A DNA stretch of 6,833 bases, from positions 1-6,833 of the forward strand of contig JAGUXE010000299.1 of the NCBI GenBank assembly GCA_020061995.1, read 5' to 3'. The notes under the pieces are model-generated. The model saw only the letters and a list, made by a program, of their open reading frames with translations. It ran no database searches and was not told where the DNA came from. The position numbers were made by a program, and so were the translations under genes. The number at the start of each line of letters is the position of its first letter. Position 1 is the stretch's first letter. The DNA is from Ignavibacteriales bacterium (GTDB taxonomy: Bacteria; Bacteroidota; Ignavibacteria; Ignavibacteriales; Ignavibacteriaceae). Of this stretch, positions 5,501 through 6,833 are shown in pieces.

Positions 5501-6601
5501 ATGAAAACATTTGAAAGACGCGATTTTATAAAAACGTCTGCAATTCTTGCTGCAGGTTCATCGGCAATGCTTTTAGGATGCAATGGCGAAAAGAAGACTC
5601 AGAACATCAATATTTTAACTAGCAAAAAATATGAGTGGAAACTAGTAACAGCTTGGCCACCTCACTATCCTATTTTGGGAGAGTATGTTGAGAAGTTTGC
5701 TGCAATTGTTGATAAAATGTCTTCCGGTAGACTTAAAATACAGGTTTACGGCGGCGGTGAACTTATCCCTCCTCTGGAAACATTTGATGCAGTGAGTCAA
5801 GGACTTGTTGAGATGGGCCATTCTGCATCATATTATTGGGCAGGGAAAATACCGGCTTCCCAGTTTTTTACAAGTGTTCCTTTTGGAATGAATAGTGATC
5901 AAACAAATTCTTGGTTAAATAATAGTGACGGAATTATGTTGTGGCAGGAGATGTATGCACCATTTAATATTATTCCGTTTAGTTGCGGTAATACAGGCGG
6001 ACAAATGGGAGGCTGGTTCAGAAAAGAGATAAATTCAATTTCTGATATAAACGGATTAAAAATAAGAATGGCTGGATTGGGAGGAAAGATTATCAATAAA
6101 CTTGGTGCATCCACAATTCTTTCTCCGGGCGCAGAACTCTACACAAATCTCGAACGTGGTGTTCTCGATGCACTCGAGTGGATTGGTCCATATCACGATT
6201 ATCTAATGGGTTTTCAACGTATTGCTCCATTCTATTATTATCCGGGTTGGCAGGAACCGACAGGAGTACTTGAATTGCTTGTAAATAAGAAAGCTTATGA
6301 TTCACTGCCTTCGGATCTTCAAAATATTATTAAGTATGCTTCTTCAGCAATAGATACTGAATGTTTAGCAGAGTTTAATTTCCGTAATGCTGAATACCTT
6401 GAGAAAATTAAATCCGAAGGGAAAGTTCAATTAAAAAAATATTCTGACGATCTTCTGAAATTATTCAGAGATACAACTATTGAAGTTATAAATGAAATTG
6501 CCGCTAAAGACTCAATGAGTAAAAAAGTTTTTGAATCTTATTCGAAGTTCCAAAAACAAATCAATCAGTGGAGTAATATTGCCGAAATAAACTATCTATA
6601 A
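5501..6601 (+). CDS. TRAP transporter substrate-binding lipoprotein, TakP/DctP family
   Basis: This is a 366-residue periplasmic solute-binding protein of a tripartite ATP-independent transporter, which uses an ion gradient to import organic acids. The N-terminus has a twin-arginine motif, ERRDFIK (5-11), a hydrophobic stretch, and a lipobox LLGC ending at C27, so it is probably Tat-exported and lipid-anchored. The mature domain matches the TakP subgroup, which binds 2-oxo acids such as pyruvate. Matching segments are WKLVTAWPPHYPI (46-58), GGGELIPPLETFDAVSQG (84-101), GGQMGGWFRKEI (166-177), DINGLKIRMAGLGG (182-195) with the likely carboxylate-binding R189, LEWIGPYHDYLMGF (225-238) and FYYYPGWQEP (244-253). 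A 2-oxo-acid or related ligand is inferred from this. No Shine-Dalgarno is evident. The gene converges with the permease gene dctM. Confidence 0.93.
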   Translation: MKTFERRDFIKTSAILAAGSSAMLLGCNGEKKTQNINILTSKKYEWKLVTAWPPHYPILGEYVEKFAAIVDKMSSGRLKIQVYGGGELIPPLETFDAVSQGLVEMGHSASYYWAGKIPASQFFTSVPFGMNSDQTNSWLNNSDGIMLWQEMYAPFNIIPFSCGNTGGQMGGWFRKEINSISDINGLKIRMAGLGGKIINKLGASTILSPGAELYTNLERGVLDALEWIGPYHDYLMGFQRIAPFYYYPGWQEPTGVLELLVNKKAYDSLPSDLQNIIKYASSAIDTECLAEFNFRNAEYLEKIKSEGKVQLKKYSDDLLKLFRDTTIEVINEIAAKDSMSKKVFESYSKFQKQINQWSNIAEINYL

Positions 6602-6614
6602 AATTGCCAAAGTT

Positions 6615-6833
6615 TTAAGATCTCAAAGCACTTACCAAGAATGTTACTAGTTGGGGATATAATGCAACAATTATTAACACTACTATCTGAATTATTACAT
6701 AAGGAACAATCCCTCTATATAAATTGCCTGAAGTAATTTCGGGTGGAGAAACTCCTTTCAAATAAAATAGCGAGAACCCGAATGGTGGTGTTAAAAATGA
6801 TGTCTGAAGATTAATGGCAATCAATATTCCCAC
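6615..6833 (-). CDS. dctM: TRAP transporter large permease DctM, C-terminal end (5' part outside window)
   Basis: The last 72-73 residues of a DctM-type permease enter from the right edge. The window edge codon is GTG (valine), which I read as internal. The diagnostic stretch is GILIAINLQTSFLTPPFGFS (2-21), followed by LFYLKGVSPPE, a conserved C-terminal loop and helix in DctM. A final transmembrane helix (VIIQIVVLIIVALYPQLVTF region) completes the protein. DctM is the main ion-coupled channel subunit and works with DctQ and a periplasmic DctP-type protein. The version with INLQTSFLTPPFGF goes with TakP-like binding proteins, which fits the adjacent gene. The two genes converge with 13 bases between their stop codons; dctQ is not in the window. 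Confidence 0.93.
   Translation of the reverse strand: MGILIAINLQTSFLTPPFGFSLFYLKGVSPPEITSGNLYRGIVPYVIIQIVVLIIVALYPQLVTFLVSALRS

Noticed and set aside
5899..6305. Leftward open frames of about 70 codons inside the TRAP binding-protein gene
   Set aside because: The plus-strand frame encodes well-conserved TakP motifs across the whole stretch, so these are shadows.
6590..6625. Possible terminator between the TRAP binding protein and dctM
   Set aside because: AAACT and AGTTT could pair but the stem is only five A+T-rich base pairs with a long loop; no intrinsic terminator is supported.

Overview
The window looks like a piece of an A+T-rich chromosome (about one third G+C by eye) from a Gram-negative bacterium. 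Three things support this: a complete Mla-type ABC lipid-transport gene set, a Tat-exported lipoprotein, and a TRAP transporter. Promoter-like sequences of the TTTG / TAnnTTTG type used by Bacteroidota sit in two intergenic regions. An Ignavibacteria/Bacteroidota-Chlorobi type host is my best guess, but this is inference and not shown by any marker gene. I see no tRNA, rRNA, CRISPR array, insertion sequence or phage gene. Coding density is high and no gene-free stretch exceeds about 210 bases.

Left block (1-2388). A D-Ala-D-Ala-ligase-like ATP-grasp enzyme runs leftward off the window edge. Across a 103-base divergent promoter region, a C39-like cysteine peptidase homologue and an isochorismatase-family hydrolase of the ISOC1/ISOC2 type run rightward as a tight pair. 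Together they pair an enzyme of an amide-bond-forming family with two possible amide-bond hydrolases. This is the part of the window most likely to encode an undescribed small-molecule or peptide pathway. The product is unknown.

Middle block (2400-4995). A leftward operon mlaE-mlaF-mlaD encodes the inner-membrane part of a phospholipid/lipid transporter: permease, ATPase and MCE-domain substrate protein. It is tightly packed, with a 13-base overlap and then a 14-base gap. No mlaC or mlaB gene follows. It ends tail-to-tail with the hydrolase gene, only 11 bases away.

Right block (5205-6833). A small Rof/YaeO-like gene (predicted Rho-binding antiterminator) starts from a 209-base region divergent from mlaE. 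A TakP/DctP-type TRAP substrate-binding lipoprotein with a twin-arginine signal follows 41 bases later. The C-terminal end of the matching TRAP large permease (DctM) enters from the right edge on the opposite strand and meets the binding-protein gene tail-to-tail, 13 bases apart. The binding protein is therefore not in the usual same-strand order with its permease.
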